This document shows positions 17,958 through 26,308 of a DNA stretch of 64,000 bases, piece by piece. Source of the stretch: Caulobacteraceae bacterium PMMR1 (GTDB taxonomy: Bacteria > Pseudomonadota > Alphaproteobacteria > Caulobacterales > Caulobacteraceae); assembly GCA_000733915.1 (NCBI GenBank), contig JPOM01000001.1:124001-188000 (forward strand), in the 5' to 3' direction. The position numbers and the translations under genes were made by a program. The notes below the pieces were generated by a model that was given only the letters and a program-made list of their open reading frames with translations, did no database searches and was not told where the DNA came from. Within the stretch, counting starts at the first letter, position 1. Every line of letters begins with the position of its first letter.

Positions 17958-18737
17958 GTGAGCGCCGTTAAGGGGTCAAACGTCAGGATCGCAGTGGCGG
18001 GCGCGACGGGGCGCATGGGCCGGGCCGTGCGCGCCGCAGCCGGCGCGACGCCGGGACTTCAGCTGACGGCCCTGTTCGACCAGGGCGAGGGCGAGGGACT
18101 GGTCCCTCGAGACGAGGCGCTGGCGGCGGCCGACGTGGTCGTGGACTTCACGAGCAGCGCAGCCTCCGCGGAGCTGGCGCGCCTGTGCGCCGCGCGGGGC
18201 GGCCCGCGGCTGGTGATCGGCTCCACGGGCTTCACGCCGAAGGAGGGGGCCGAGGTGGAGACCGCCGCCGAGCGGATCGCCATCGTGAAGTCCGGCAACT
18301 TCTCCCTCGGCGTGAATGTGCTTCTGGGCCTGGCGCGCCACGCCGCCGCCTTGCTTGCGGCCGACGCCTACGACGCGGAGATCCTGGAAGCGCACCATCG
18401 CCGCAAGGTGGATGCGCCCTCCGGCACGGCGCTGATGCTGGGCGAGGCGGTGGCGGCCGGGCGGGGCGTAAGCCTCGCCGAGCATGCGGTGCGTGCCCGC
18501 GACGGCCTGACCGGACCCCGGGGCGAGGGCGAGATCGGCTTCGCCGTGCTGCGCGGCGGCGGGGTTGTCGGGGAGCACAGCGTGACCTTCGCCGCGGAGG
18601 ACGAGCTGATCACCCTCGCCCACTCGGCCCGCGATCGCAGCCTCTTCGCCCGCGGCGCCCTCGCCGCCGCCCGTTGGGTCGCCGAGCGCCCGCCGGGGCT
18701 TTACGACATGCAGCAGGTGCTGGGCTTTCAGGTCTGA
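17958..18737 (+). CDS. dapB: 4-hydroxy-tetrahydrodipicolinate reductase
   Basis: 259 residues from a GTG. The NAD(P) site is [13 protein letters not shown] at the N-terminus, and the substrate/catalytic block is [19 protein letters not shown]. The C-terminal [11 protein letters not shown] is typical. It reduces the DapA product in lysine and meso-diaminopimelate synthesis. The next enzyme of the succinylase branch, DapD, is encoded at 27.4 kb in this window. Confidence 0.97.
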   Translation: MSAVKGSNVRIAVAGATGRMGRAVRAAAGATPGLQLTALFDQGEGEGLVPRDEALAAADVVVDFTSSAASAELARLCAARGGPRLVIGSTGFTPKEGAEVETAAERIAIVKSGNFSLGVNVLLGLARHAAALLAADAYDAEILEAHHRRKVDAPSGTALMLGEAVAAGRGVSLAEHAVRARDGLTGPRGEGEIGFAVLRGGGVVGEHSVTFAAEDELITLAHSARDRSLFARGALAAARWVAERPPGLYDMQQVLGFQV

Positions 18738-18793
18738 GCTGAGAGCCCCCGCGCCGCATCGCCAACCCGGCGAGGTCAGACTATCTCGCCGCC

Positions 18794-19198
18794 ATGGCGC
18801 TGCACATCATCAAGCTCTGCGTGGGATGCGACACGGTGGAGGCGCTCGTGGCCTGGCATGCGGCAGGGGGCCTGCACGAGTGGCGCGTGTCCACGCGCAT
18901 GACGCCCAAGCGCGCGGCGGAGGTGACGGCGGGCGGCTCCCTCTACCGCGTCTTCAAGGGCATGGTGCTGTGCCGGCAGCGGATCGCGGCCATAGAGACC
19001 GTCGGAGCGGGGCCGGCGGCGCGCTGCGAGTTCATACTGGATCCGGCGATCGTGCGCGTGGCGCCGACGCCGCGGCGCCCGTTCCAGGGCTGGCGCTACC
19101 TGAGGCCGGAGGAGGCGCCCCCCGACCTCGCCGACGACGTCGACGGCGACCTGCCGCCGGAGCTGGCGCTGCGGCTGAGGGAGGCCGGGGTCTGGTGA
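18794..19198 (+). CDS. DUF1489 family protein
   Basis: 134 residues: HIIKLCVGCDTVEALVAW at the N-terminus, the TRMTPKRAAEVTAGGSLYRVFKGMVLCRQ core and a FQGWRYLRPEEAPPDL tail all match DUF1489, a conserved alphaproteobacterial family of unknown function. Length is normal. It starts 56 bp after dapB on the same strand. Confidence 0.92.
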   Translation: MALHIIKLCVGCDTVEALVAWHAAGGLHEWRVSTRMTPKRAAEVTAGGSLYRVFKGMVLCRQRIAAIETVGAGPAARCEFILDPAIVRVAPTPRRPFQGWRYLRPEEAPPDLADDVDGDLPPELALRLREAGVW

Positions 19199-19261
19199 CG
19201 CGAAACGGCGCGCGGGGGCTGACCCGGCGCGCCGCTCCCTTCGCCTCAGCGGCGATGGGCG

Positions 19262-19438
19262 TCAGATCGCGCCGCCCCGGCCGCGGACGAGGTGCGCCAC
19301 GAGGGACACCACGAACAGCGCCAGGAAGACCATGAACAGCAGCTTGGCGATGGCGGCCGCGCCGGCGGCGACGCCGCCGAAGCCAAGAACGCCTGCGATC
19401 AGCGCGACCACCAGGAAGATGAGAGCCCAGCTCAGCAT
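19262..19438 (-). CDS. DUF1328 (YtjA-type) small membrane protein
   Basis: 58 residues: [20 protein letters not shown], a Gly/Ala turn ([12 protein letters not shown]), then a second helix ([19 protein letters not shown]) and a basic tail. This matches DUF1328, two-span stress-associated membrane proteins of unknown mechanism. A consensus EcfG promoter lies upstream at 19514-19538. Confidence 0.93.
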   Translation of the reverse strand: MLSWALIFLVVALIAGVLGFGGVAAGAAAIAKLLFMVFLALFVVSLVAHLVRGRGGAI

Positions 19439-19513
19439 ATGGAATCTCCGTTTAGGGATGTTCCGGTCCGAGGTTCCGCTTAAAGCTCGACCTTAGACCG
19501 GTCCGCCCTGACC

Positions 19514-19538
19514 AACGCCTCGGGTTGCGGCGCGTTCC
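19514..19538 (-). promoter_or_regulatory. EcfG-type promoter of the DUF1328 gene
   Basis: On the minus strand: GGAAC (19538-19534), 16 bases, CGTT (19517-19514). This is an exact match to the general stress sigma consensus, about 76 bp upstream of the DUF1328 start. Confidence 0.75.
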
Positions 19539-19577
19539 GAACGACGTCCCCGGACGGTCAAGCCCCCGTCAGGCCGG

Positions 19578-20210
19578 TCAGGCCTGCGGCGCCGGATAGC
19601 GGTAAGCCTGGCCCTGGCCCTTGGCGGCCTGGAGCTGCTGTTCGGCAAAGCTCCAGTTCGCGACCGTGTCGAACCAATGCTCGAGGAACCCCTTCCGGTC
19701 GTTCTTGTAATCCAGGTAATAGGCGTGCTCCCACAGGTCGCAGACCAAGAGCGGCGCGCCTTCGTGCACCAGCGCGGTATCGGCGTCGTGGGTGCTGGTC
19801 ACCTTGAGCGCGCCGGAGCGGTCGGCGATCAGCCACACCCAGCCGGAGGCGAAATGGCCGACGCCCTCGGCGACGAACTTGCTCTTCAGCTGATCCAGGC
19901 CGCCGAACTGGGCGATCGCCTCGGCCAGGGCGCCGGAGGGCCGCCCGCCCTGGGGCGCCATGCACGCCCAGAAGAAGGCATGGTTCCAGGCCTGGCCCGA
20001 CTGGTTGAACAGGCGCTGCTCGCCCTTGTCCTTGGCGGCGCGGATCACGTCCTCCAGGCTGGAGGGGGTCTCGCCGCGCTCGCCCAGGATCTGGTTGGTC
20101 GTGTTGACGTAGGCCGCGTGGTGCTTGTCGTGGTGCGTGCGCATGGTCAGCTCGGAGATGGTCGGCTGCAGCGCGTCGTAGCCGTACGGCAGGTCCGGAA
20201 GCTTGAACAT
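19578..20210 (-). CDS. sodB: Iron/manganese superoxide dismutase (Fe-type)
   Basis: 210 residues. Metal ligands are visible in MRTHHDKHHAAYV, NHAFFW, and the Asp/His pair of DLWEHAYYLDYKNDR. The motif WACMAPQGG and overall length fit Fe-SOD of the alphaproteobacterial type. It dismutates superoxide in the cytoplasm. It has its own leader of about 150 bp. I see no EcfG-type promoter ahead of it. Confidence 0.96.
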   Translation of the reverse strand: MFKLPDLPYGYDALQPTISELTMRTHHDKHHAAYVNTTNQILGERGETPSSLEDVIRAAKDKGEQRLFNQSGQAWNHAFFWACMAPQGGRPSGALAEAIAQFGGLDQLKSKFVAEGVGHFASGWVWLIADRSGALKVTSTHDADTALVHEGAPLLVCDLWEHAYYLDYKNDRKGFLEHWFDTVANWSFAEQQLQAAKGQGQAYRYPAPQA

Positions 20211-20289
20211 CGGTAGGGTCCTTCGGTCAGACGGCAGGGGAGGAGGGTAGGCTTACGCGGATTCTGAACACCTGAACGGTTGACGCGAC

Positions 20290-20315
20290 AAGGGCCGGAG
20301 TCGCCCCCGGCCCTT
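20290..20315 (-). terminator. Hairpin after the 20367-21112 gene pair
   Basis: AAGGGCCGG and CCGGCCCTT form a perfect 9-bp stem with an 8-base loop, about 50 bp past the stop of the minus-strand membrane protein gene. The U tract is weak. Confidence 0.6.
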
Positions 20316-20366
20316 CCGGCTTGCGATCCAGCGCCGACGCCCGGACGGAACGTTCGGTCCCAGCGC

Positions 20367-20780
20367 TCAGTCCCGGCGCTCGTCGCGTCCCGCCAGGAAG
20401 GCGGTGAGGGTCGCCACCAGGGTCGGGTTGCGCCAGGCCAGCAGGCCCGCCGCGCCCGCCGCCGCCGCTGCCAGGACCGGACGCTCGCGCGCCATGTCCA
20501 TGATGCGGTCGAGCGGCGAGCCGGCCTCGGCCTTCAGGCGCCTCTTCTTGTCGGCGCCCTTCTTCTTGTTCTTGCCGCCCGCCTTGGCGGCTGCGAACAG
20601 CACGCCGAAGGCGATCAGCACCGCCAGGGTCGCGAACACGATGCCCGAGGCCCCGGCCGGGCCGACGAAGCCTTTCAAGAGCGCATAGTAGGCGTAGACG
20701 ACGGCCACCACCGCGCTGGCCGCGGCGGCGAAAGCGGCGCCGAGCGCGATAACGGCCCAGAGCGCGCGCTGGAAGATCAC
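20367..20780 (-). CDS. Membrane protein of unknown function, 137 residues
   Basis: Two N-terminal hydrophobic helices (ALWAVIALGAAFAAAASAVVAVVYAYY and GIVFATLAVLIAFGVLFAAA) are followed by a Lys-rich cytoplasmic stretch (GGKNKKKGADKKRRLKAEAG) and a C-terminal helix (LAAAAAGAAGLLAW). The start overlaps the stop of the preceding DUF883-like gene by 4 bp, so they form an operon. The layout resembles phage-holin-superfamily III/YqjE-like partners of YqjD; that assignment is tentative. Confidence 0.75.
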   Translation of the reverse strand: MIFQRALWAVIALGAAFAAAASAVVAVVYAYYALLKGFVGPAGASGIVFATLAVLIAFGVLFAAAKAGGKNKKKGADKKRRLKAEAGSPLDRIMDMARERPVLAAAAAGAAGLLAWRNPTLVATLTAFLAGRDERRD

Positions 20781-21112
20781 CTACGCTTGCCCCCGAACAG
20801 CAGGCCGAGGATGAAGCCGGCGCCCAGCACCGCGGCGGTGGTGGTGAAGGGACGCTCCTGCACCCGCTCGATCAGATAGACGCGGGCGTTGGCGATCTGC
20901 TCGTTGGCGATGTCGGAGGCGTCGCCGGTGCGCTCGCGCAGCTGCTGCACGCTGCTGCTGAAAACCTTCTGGGCGCGGTCCTGGATTTCGGGGAGCGCCT
21001 TCTTCGCGCTCTCCAGGGTCGCCTGGGCGTGCTGGGCCAAGGTCTTGGCGTCTTCCGCAGTCTGCTTGGCGTTGTCTATGGCCGCGTCGGCCGAGCCGTT
21101 GGTGGCAACCAT
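20777..21112 (-). CDS. DUF883/YqjD-ElaB-like membrane-anchored protein
   Basis: 111 residues. A long Ala/Glu/Lys-rich helical part (AKQTAEDAKTLAQHAQATLESAKKALPEIQDRAQKVFSS) leads to a single C-terminal transmembrane helix (FTTTAAVLGAGFILGLLFGG) with a basic end. That is the architecture of YqjD/ElaB proteins, which in E. coli tether ribosomes to the inner membrane in stationary phase. Its position beside phyR and a GGAAC element upstream suggest stress regulation. Confidence 0.8.
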   Translation of the reverse strand: MVATNGSADAAIDNAKQTAEDAKTLAQHAQATLESAKKALPEIQDRAQKVFSSSVQQLRERTGDASDIANEQIANARVYLIERVQERPFTTTAAVLGAGFILGLLFGGKRR

Positions 21113-21166
21113 GGGAGGTCTCCTGTCAGGTTAGGATGAAGAAAACGAGGAACTCGTCGGCGCCGC

Positions 21167-21192
21167 AACCTCGGGCTCGCAACCCAGGTTCC
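21167..21192 (-). promoter_or_regulatory. Candidate variant EcfG promoter of the DUF883-like operon
   Basis: Minus strand: GGAAC (21192-21188), 17 bases, GGTT (21170-21167). The -35 is perfect; the -10 is GGTT instead of CGTT, the same variant as at 4330-4428. Confidence 0.35.
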
Positions 21193-21211
21193 AGCGCCGC
21201 CGTATGTAGGG

Positions 21212-22012
21212 TCACGCGGCCTGCTTCGCTTTAGCCGGGTGGAAGAAGAGGGCCTGGCCGATGGCGGCCTTGACCGTCTCCGGCTGGAAAGGCTTGGTGA
21301 TCAGGAAGGTGGGCTCGGGCCGCTCGCCGGTGAGCAGGCGCTCGGGGAAGGCGGTGATGAAGATCACCGGCACGTCGTAGCGGCCCAAGATGTCCTTCAC
21401 CGCGTCGATGCCCGAGGAGCCGTCGGCGAGCTGGATGTCGGCCAACACCAGGCCCGGCGACTTGGTGCGCACCGCGTCCACCGCCTCGGAGCGCGTGGAG
21501 GCGACGTCGAACACCTCGTGGCCGAGCTCGCGCACCAGCGCCTCGATGTCGGCGGCGATGACCGGCTCGTCCTCGATGATCAGCACCTGGGTCGCCAGCT
21601 CGGCGTCGATCTCGGCCTGCGCCTCGGCGATCAGCTGCTCGATCTCCCCCGGCCCGGCGTTCAAGATCTGCCCCGCCTCGGTGGGGTTGAAGCCTTCCAG
21701 CGCCGTCAGCAGGAACGCCTGGCGCGAGCGCGGCGCGATGCGCAGCAGCCGACGGGTGGCGTCGTCGCCGTCGATGCCGCCGTGGTCGTTCGAGGGCTCC
21801 AGCCGGGCGCCCGTCACCCCCCAGATGGTGTGGAACACGTGGTAGAGGGCCACGCGCGGCGTCAGATGCGGCGGCAGCTGGCGCTCCCCCGCCGCAAGGG
21901 CCTCCAGCGACGCGCGGACATAGGCGTCCCCCGCGCCCTGGTCTCCCGTCAGCGCCCGCGCGTAACGACGGACGTAGGGCAGGTGCGGCGCGAGGCGTTC
22001 GACGAGACTCAT
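21212..22012 (-). CDS. phyR: PhyR anti-anti-sigma response regulator
   Basis: 266 residues from the ATG at 22012. The N-terminal half is the sigma-factor mimic (SLVERLAPHLPYVRRYARAL, with region 4-like RSRQAFLLTALEGFNPTEAG). The C-terminal half is a receiver: IIEDEPVIAADIEAL, phosphoacceptor D192 in VLADIQLADG, and TKPF. When phosphorylated, PhyR binds NepR and frees EcfG. It is divergent from nepR-ecfG across a 221-bp region that holds an EcfG-type promoter for each side. Confidence 0.97.
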   Translation of the reverse strand: MSLVERLAPHLPYVRRYARALTGDQGAGDAYVRASLEALAAGERQLPPHLTPRVALYHVFHTIWGVTGARLEPSNDHGGIDGDDATRRLLRIAPRSRQAFLLTALEGFNPTEAGQILNAGPGEIEQLIAEAQAEIDAELATQVLIIEDEPVIAADIEALVRELGHEVFDVASTRSEAVDAVRTKSPGLVLADIQLADGSSGIDAVKDILGRYDVPVIFITAFPERLLTGERPEPTFLITKPFQPETVKAAIGQALFFHPAKAKQAA

Positions 22013-22086
22013 GATGCTGGACCTATGCTCTGATGCGCCCCCAAGGCGGTCTGGCGTGGCGGCTTTTTGGCCGCTCAGGGGCCGCA

Positions 22087-22112
22087 AACGGGCGCAGAAC
22101 GGTTAAGGTTCC
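22087..22112 (-). promoter_or_regulatory. EcfG promoter of phyR
   Basis: Minus strand: GGAAC (22112-22108), 17 bases, CGTT (22090-22087), about 75 bp before the phyR start. It indicates positive autoregulation of the general stress response. Its -35 lies inside an 18-bp palindrome. Confidence 0.75.
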
Positions 22113-22118
22113 TTAACC
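22101..22118. promoter_or_regulatory. 18-bp palindrome over the phyR -35 element
   Basis: GGTTAAGG-TT-CCTTAACC is a perfect inverted repeat. It contains two TTAA half sites six bases apart, close to but not equal to the CtrA box TTAA-N7-TTAA. It is a possible operator. Confidence 0.45.
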
Positions 22119-22149
22119 CCTGCGGCATATTGCTCTATAGCATGGCCGT

Positions 22150-22174
22150 GGAACCCGAGCAGCGGAATCGCGTT
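22150..22174 (+). promoter_or_regulatory. EcfG promoter of nepR-ecfG
   Basis: GGAAC at 22150-22154, 16 bases, CGTT at 22171-22174: an exact general-stress consensus about 60 bp before the nepR ATG. It implies autoregulation of the sigma/anti-sigma operon. Confidence 0.8.
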
Positions 22175-22233
22175 TGCAGGCGCTAGAACTTCAGTCGGGG
22201 AGGCCTCGCCCAGGCGGGATCTTCGGGGATGAC

Positions 22234-22434
22234 ATGATCGAACAGTCGCCCAAGACCACAGGGAGCCGGCGCCGGGAGCAGACGCGCGCAGCGGACGAGG
22301 CGCGCCTGCGCCAGCAGGCGATCGGGGTGCGTCTACGCCAGCTGTTCGACGAGGTCGTCAACGAGCCGGTGCCGGACGACTTCCTCGAGATTCTGCGTCG
22401 CGCCGACGACTCCTCCAAGGGCGGGGCGCGCTGA
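22234..22434 (+). CDS. nepR: Anti-sigma factor NepR
   Basis: 66 residues from the ATG at 22234. The frame is open 20 codons further, but that part would begin at the promoter -10 and is not likely translated. The conserved NepR core is present: IGVRLRQLFDEVVNEPVPDDFLEILRRAD. NepR binds EcfG and blocks RNA polymerase association until phospho-PhyR removes it. The stop overlaps the ecfG start (TGATG), giving 1:1 coupling. Confidence 0.95.
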   Translation: MIEQSPKTTGSRRREQTRAADEARLRQQAIGVRLRQLFDEVVNEPVPDDFLEILRRADDSSKGGAR

Positions 22435-23027
22435 TGAGCGAGCGTCGCGAGCTCACAAAGCAGGAAGAGGCGATATTCAAGAAGGAGCTGGTGCAGCTCA
22501 TTCCGCACCTGCGCGCCTTCGCCCGCACCCTGGCCGGCGACGCCGCCGCGGCCGACGACCTGGCGCAGGACGCCATGATGAAGGCGTGGGACGCGCGGGG
22601 CAGCTTCCAGCTGGGGACCAACATGAAGGCGTGGACCTTCATGATCCTGCGCAACCAGTTCTACTCCGAGAAGCGCCGCTCGTGGCGCCAGACCCAGCTG
22701 GACCAGGAAGCCGCCGAGCGGACCCTGCTCGCCGTCGACGACCCGGAAGCGCCCATCGTGCTGGACGAGATGCGCCTTGCCCTGCACCAGCTGCCGGCGG
22801 AACAGCGGGAAGCCCTGATCCTCGTCGGCGCGGGCGGCTTCGCCTATGAAGAGGCGGCCGACATCTGCGGGTGCGCGGTGGGCACGGTGAAGAGCCGGGT
22901 CAGCCGCGCGCGCCGGGCGCTGCAGAGCATCCTGACCGACGGCTCCTACGAGCGCGACGGCGCCCCTGCGGGCGACGCCATGCGGTCGATCCTCGACCAT
23001 GCGGAGCGTCTGAGCGGCGTTCGCTGA
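22434..23027 (+). CDS. ecfG: General stress sigma factor EcfG (SigT-like)
   Basis: 197 residues. Region 2 is LIPHLRAFARTLAGDAAAADDLAQDAMMKAWD; region 4 is LHQLPAEQREALILVGAGGFAYEEAADICGCAVGTVKSRVSRARRAL. This is ECF15-type, the alphaproteobacterial general stress sigma. It recognises GGAAC-N16/17-CGTT promoters, several of which I find in this window. It is coupled to nepR upstream and followed 4 bp later by phyK. Confidence 0.96.
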   Translation: MSERRELTKQEEAIFKKELVQLIPHLRAFARTLAGDAAAADDLAQDAMMKAWDARGSFQLGTNMKAWTFMILRNQFYSEKRRSWRQTQLDQEAAERTLLAVDDPEAPIVLDEMRLALHQLPAEQREALILVGAGGFAYEEAADICGCAVGTVKSRVSRARRALQSILTDGSYERDGAPAGDAMRSILDHAERLSGVR

Positions 23028-23031
23028 CCGC

Positions 23032-24786
23032 ATGGACCCGCAGGGCCGCCGCCTGACCATCCGGTTCCGGCTGGGGCTGGCCTTGGCGCTGGCCCTGATG
23101 CCCGTGCTGGCCTTGGGCGTGCTGCAGTCCTGGACCACGTTCGCGCGGGAAAGCGAGGTGCGCGAGGCGAGCCTGGTCCAGGCCGCCCAGCGCAGCGCCT
23201 CGGGGGCGCGGGCGCGTATCCAGGCCGCCGTCGCCCTGCTTCAGACCATGACGCCCCGCACCGTCGGCCTAAGCTGCGTCCCCCGGTTGGCGGAGCTCGC
23301 CGCCGCCACGCCTGGGGTGCGAACCCTGGCGCGCATCGACGCCCTGGGACGCGTGCGCTGCGCCAGCGCCACCCTGGCCGACAGCGACCGCCGCAACGCC
23401 GACTGGATGCAGCGGCTGCGCGCCGGCCAGCGCGCGGTTATCGAGCGCGCCCCGCCTGCGCCCGGACAGGAGCCGGGCGTCATCGCCGCCGTTCGGGCGG
23501 AGGACGCTCAGGGCCGCTTCGACGGCGCGCTGGTGGCCGAGCTGGCGGTCTCGGGCCTGCGGCCGGACGCGAGCGACCTCAGCCTGCCCGCCGGGTCGGA
23601 AGTCGCCGTGCTGGACGGCGCCGGCCGGCGCCTGACCGCCACCCGCGCCTCGGCCTTCGCACCTTTGCGCGACACCTGCTGGCCCAGGTTGAAGGCCGGC
23701 AAGCCCTGCGCCTTCTCCGCCGTCGCCCCGGACCGGGTCCGCCGCAGCTATGCGGCCACGCCGCTCCTGCCGGACGGCAGCGCCTACGCCCTATTGTCCA
23801 CGCCCGCCCCGGGCCTGCTCTCCTGGACCCGGCTGAACCTCTTCGGCGGGCTGATCCTGCCGCTCTTGGCCTGGGTGCTGGCCTGGACCGCGGTCTGGGT
23901 CGTGACCGACCGGGTGGTGATCCGCTGGCTCGCGTATCTGGAGCGCATCGCCTCGATCTACGCCAAGGGCCGCTTCTCCGTGCGCCCCGTCCAGGCCGAA
24001 AACGCTCCCGAGGAAATCCGCGCCCTCGCCCAGACGCTGGACCTCATGGCCGACGGGATCGTCGCCCGCGACCTGTCCCTACGGGAGAGCCTGTCGGAGA
24101 AAGACGGGCTGATGCGCGAAATCCACCACCGGGTGAAGAACAACCTGCAGGTCATCACGAGCCTGCTCAACATGCAGCAGCGCTCGCTGGCCGACCCCAC
24201 CGCCCGCGCCGCCATCTTCGACACCCGCCAGCGGATCGCCGCCCTGGCCCTGATCTACCGCGCGCTTTACCAGTCCACCGACCTTAGGCGGGTGGACGTG
24301 CGGGGCTTCCTGCAGGAGCTGACCGGCCAGCTCCTGCTCAGCGACGGGGACCGCGGCCCGCCGGTGCGCACCGAGCTCGAGGCCGACGACCTGGAGATCG
24401 ATCCGGACAAGCTGGCGCCGCTGGCGCTCTTTGCGGTGGAGGCGCTGAACAACGCCCGCAAGCACGCCTTCGGCCCCGAGGGCGGGCTGATCCAGGTCGC
24501 CTTCCACGTGGGGCCGAGCGAATGCGTCCTGGAGATCGTGGACGACGGCGAGGGCGGCCCGGCCCCGGCGGGCGAAAACGGGGCGGGGGTGGGCTCCACG
24601 CTGATGACCGCCTTCGCGCGCCAGCTCCGCGGCTGCGCCGAGTTCGGCGCGCGGCCGGACGGCAAGGGCTTCCGCGCGCGTCTCATCTTCCCCTCGCCGA
24701 ACCTGGAGACCGCGCCGGCAGCGCCGCCCGCGCCCCCCGCATCCAGCCTGCCCCAGGCCGGATACCGGAACCAGGCCGCAGCCTAA
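23032..24786 (+). CDS. phyK: Sensor histidine kinase PhyK-like (HisKA_2/HWE family)
   Basis: 584 residues. TM1 lies at about 12-34 and TM2 at about 265-290 (LILPLLAWVLAWTAVWVV), enclosing a periplasmic sensor domain with cysteines. A HAMP-like linker follows, then the kinase motif EIHHRVKNNLQVITSLLNMQ with the phosphorylatable His at 366, and the ATPase N box (ALNNARKHAFGPEGG) and G boxes. Position directly after ecfG argues that it phosphorylates PhyR. The signal sensed is unknown. Confidence 0.93.
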   Translation: MDPQGRRLTIRFRLGLALALALMPVLALGVLQSWTTFARESEVREASLVQAAQRSASGARARIQAAVALLQTMTPRTVGLSCVPRLAELAAATPGVRTLARIDALGRVRCASATLADSDRRNADWMQRLRAGQRAVIERAPPAPGQEPGVIAAVRAEDAQGRFDGALVAELAVSGLRPDASDLSLPAGSEVAVLDGAGRRLTATRASAFAPLRDTCWPRLKAGKPCAFSAVAPDRVRRSYAATPLLPDGSAYALLSTPAPGLLSWTRLNLFGGLILPLLAWVLAWTAVWVVTDRVVIRWLAYLERIASIYAKGRFSVRPVQAENAPEEIRALAQTLDLMADGIVARDLSLRESLSEKDGLMREIHHRVKNNLQVITSLLNMQQRSLADPTARAAIFDTRQRIAALALIYRALYQSTDLRRVDVRGFLQELTGQLLLSDGDRGPPVRTELEADDLEIDPDKLAPLALFAVEALNNARKHAFGPEGGLIQVAFHVGPSECVLEIVDDGEGGPAPAGENGAGVGSTLMTAFARQLRGCAEFGARPDGKGFRARLIFPSPNLETAPAAPPAPPASSLPQAGYRNQAAA

Positions 24787-24791
24787 CCGTT
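24767..24791 (+). promoter_or_regulatory. EcfG promoter of the entericidin gene
   Basis: GGAAC at 24767-24771, 16 bases, CGTT at 24788-24791: an exact consensus overlapping the 3' end of phyK, 28 bp before the entericidin ATG. Confidence 0.75.
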
Positions 24792-24819
24792 ACCGCCCCG
24801 CCTCAAAGGAGCTTAGGCC

Positions 24820-24960
24820 ATGCGCAAGATGATCGTCCTTCTGGCCGCCGCTGCGGCCGTCACTGTGTCCCTGTCCGCCTGCAACACCGTCGCCGGCGCC
24901 GGCCGCGACGTCAGCGCCGCGGGCCGGGCGGTGACCAACACCGCCAACGACGCGAAGTAA
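24820..24960 (+). CDS. Entericidin A/B family lipoprotein
   Basis: 46 residues. MRKMIVLLAAAAAVTVSLSA leads to a lipobox Cys (LSAC), then NTVAGAGRDVSAAGRAVTNT, the entericidin signature with Gly/Ala spacing. It is a small outer-membrane lipoprotein; in enterics EcnB is stationary-phase induced and bacteriolytic. Here an AAAGGAG ribosome site and an EcfG promoter precede it, and a hairpin follows. Confidence 0.92.
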   Translation: MRKMIVLLAAAAAVTVSLSACNTVAGAGRDVSAAGRAVTNTANDAK

Positions 24961-24983
24961 GCGCGTCGCGGTTCCAGTTCCGG

Positions 24984-25013
24984 ACGCCTCGCGGGACGCT
25001 CCCCGCGGGGCGT
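24984..25013 (+). terminator. Terminator after the entericidin gene
   Basis: A 12-bp stem (ACGCCTCGCGGG with CCCGCGGGGCGT, one G-U pair) around a 6-base loop is followed by TTTC, 24 bp past the entericidin stop. The rest of the interval to 25206 shows no clear gene. Confidence 0.65.
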
Positions 25014-25206
25014 TTCGGCATGCGCGCAGCGCAGGTTCCGCGCAGCCCGAGCCGCGGCTCCCCAAGCCGGGGCGGGCCCGCCACGTCGCGACGGCGGCGC
25101 GGGGTTGACTTGCGCGCCCCCCTTTGCACAACCGCGGCCGAACGGCGCGCCCCTCCCCCGAACCGGCGCCGACCCACGTCACCGCCTCACGCCAAGGAGC
25201 GCCCCC

Positions 25207-26214
25207 ATGACCGTCCGCGTCGCCATCAACGGGTTTGGCCGCATCGGCCGCCTCGTCCTGCGCTCCATCGTCGAGCACGCCCGGCGCGATATCGAGGTGG
25301 TGGCGATCAACGACCTGGGCTCCATCGAGACCAACGCCCACCTGCTGCGCTACGACTCCACCCATGGCCGCTTCCCGGGGGTGGTGAAGGTTGAAGGCGA
25401 CACGATGGACGTGGGCCTGGGGCCCATCAAGTGCACCGCCACCCGCGACCCGGCCCAGCTGCCGCATAAGGACCTCGGCGTCGACATCGCCCTGGAGTGC
25501 ACGGGCATCTTCACCTCCAGGGAGAAGGCCGCGGCGCACCTCAGCGCCGGCGCCAAGCGCGTCCTCGTCTCCGCCCCGGCGGACGGCGCGGACAAGACCA
25601 TCGTCTACGGCGTGAACCACGACACCCTGACCCAGGACGACCTCGTGGTCTCCAACGGCTCGTGCACGACCAACGCCCTGGCGCCCGTCGCCAAGGTGCT
25701 CAACGACCTCTGCGGGATCGAGCACGGCTACATGACCACGATCCACAGCTACACCAACGACCAGCCCTCGCTGGACCAGCTGCACAAGGACCTCTACCGC
25801 GCCCGCACCGCCGCCCAGAACATCATCCCGACCTCCACCGGCGCGGCCAAGGCGCTGGGCCTGGTGCTGCCGGAGCTGAAGGGCAAGCTGGACGGCTCCT
25901 CCGTGCGGGTGCCGACGCCGGACGTCAGCGTGGTCGACCTGGTCTGCGCGGTCGGCCGCGACGTGACCAAGGACGAGATCAACGCGGCGATGCGCGCCGC
26001 CGCCAACGGGCCGCTCAAGGGCGTGCTGGCCGTCACGGACGAGCCGCTGGTGTCGTCGGACTTCATCCACCATGCGGCGAGCTCGATCTTCGCCCTGCCC
26101 CAGACCCAGATGGTCGGCCCGCGGCTGGCCCGGGTGTTCAGCTGGTACGACAACGAGTGGGGCTTCTCGACCCGCATGGCCGACACGGCGCTGGCCATGG
26201 CCAAGCTGATCTGA
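25207..26214 (+). CDS. gap: Glyceraldehyde-3-phosphate dehydrogenase, type I
   Basis: 335 residues from the ATG at 25207 after AAGGAGC. The NAD site is VAINGFGRIGRLVLR and the catalytic Cys is residue 153 in SNGSCTTNALAP. WYDNEWGFSTRMADTAL closes the protein. It is the glycolytic/gluconeogenic enzyme. DLG at the end of the second strand is compatible with NAD or NADP use. The upstream open frame is not coding. Confidence 0.97.
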   Translation: MTVRVAINGFGRIGRLVLRSIVEHARRDIEVVAINDLGSIETNAHLLRYDSTHGRFPGVVKVEGDTMDVGLGPIKCTATRDPAQLPHKDLGVDIALECTGIFTSREKAAAHLSAGAKRVLVSAPADGADKTIVYGVNHDTLTQDDLVVSNGSCTTNALAPVAKVLNDLCGIEHGYMTTIHSYTNDQPSLDQLHKDLYRARTAAQNIIPTSTGAAKALGLVLPELKGKLDGSSVRVPTPDVSVVDLVCAVGRDVTKDEINAAMRAAANGPLKGVLAVTDEPLVSSDFIHHAASSIFALPQTQMVGPRLARVFSWYDNEWGFSTRMADTALAMAKLI

Positions 26215-26308
26215 GCGCCCTGGGCCGGGGGCCGCGCCTGAACCTGCGCGCCGCCGGCCGTGACGGCGCCTATGGAGTTGCGCGGTCCGATCCGCTAACG
26301 CGCGCGCC

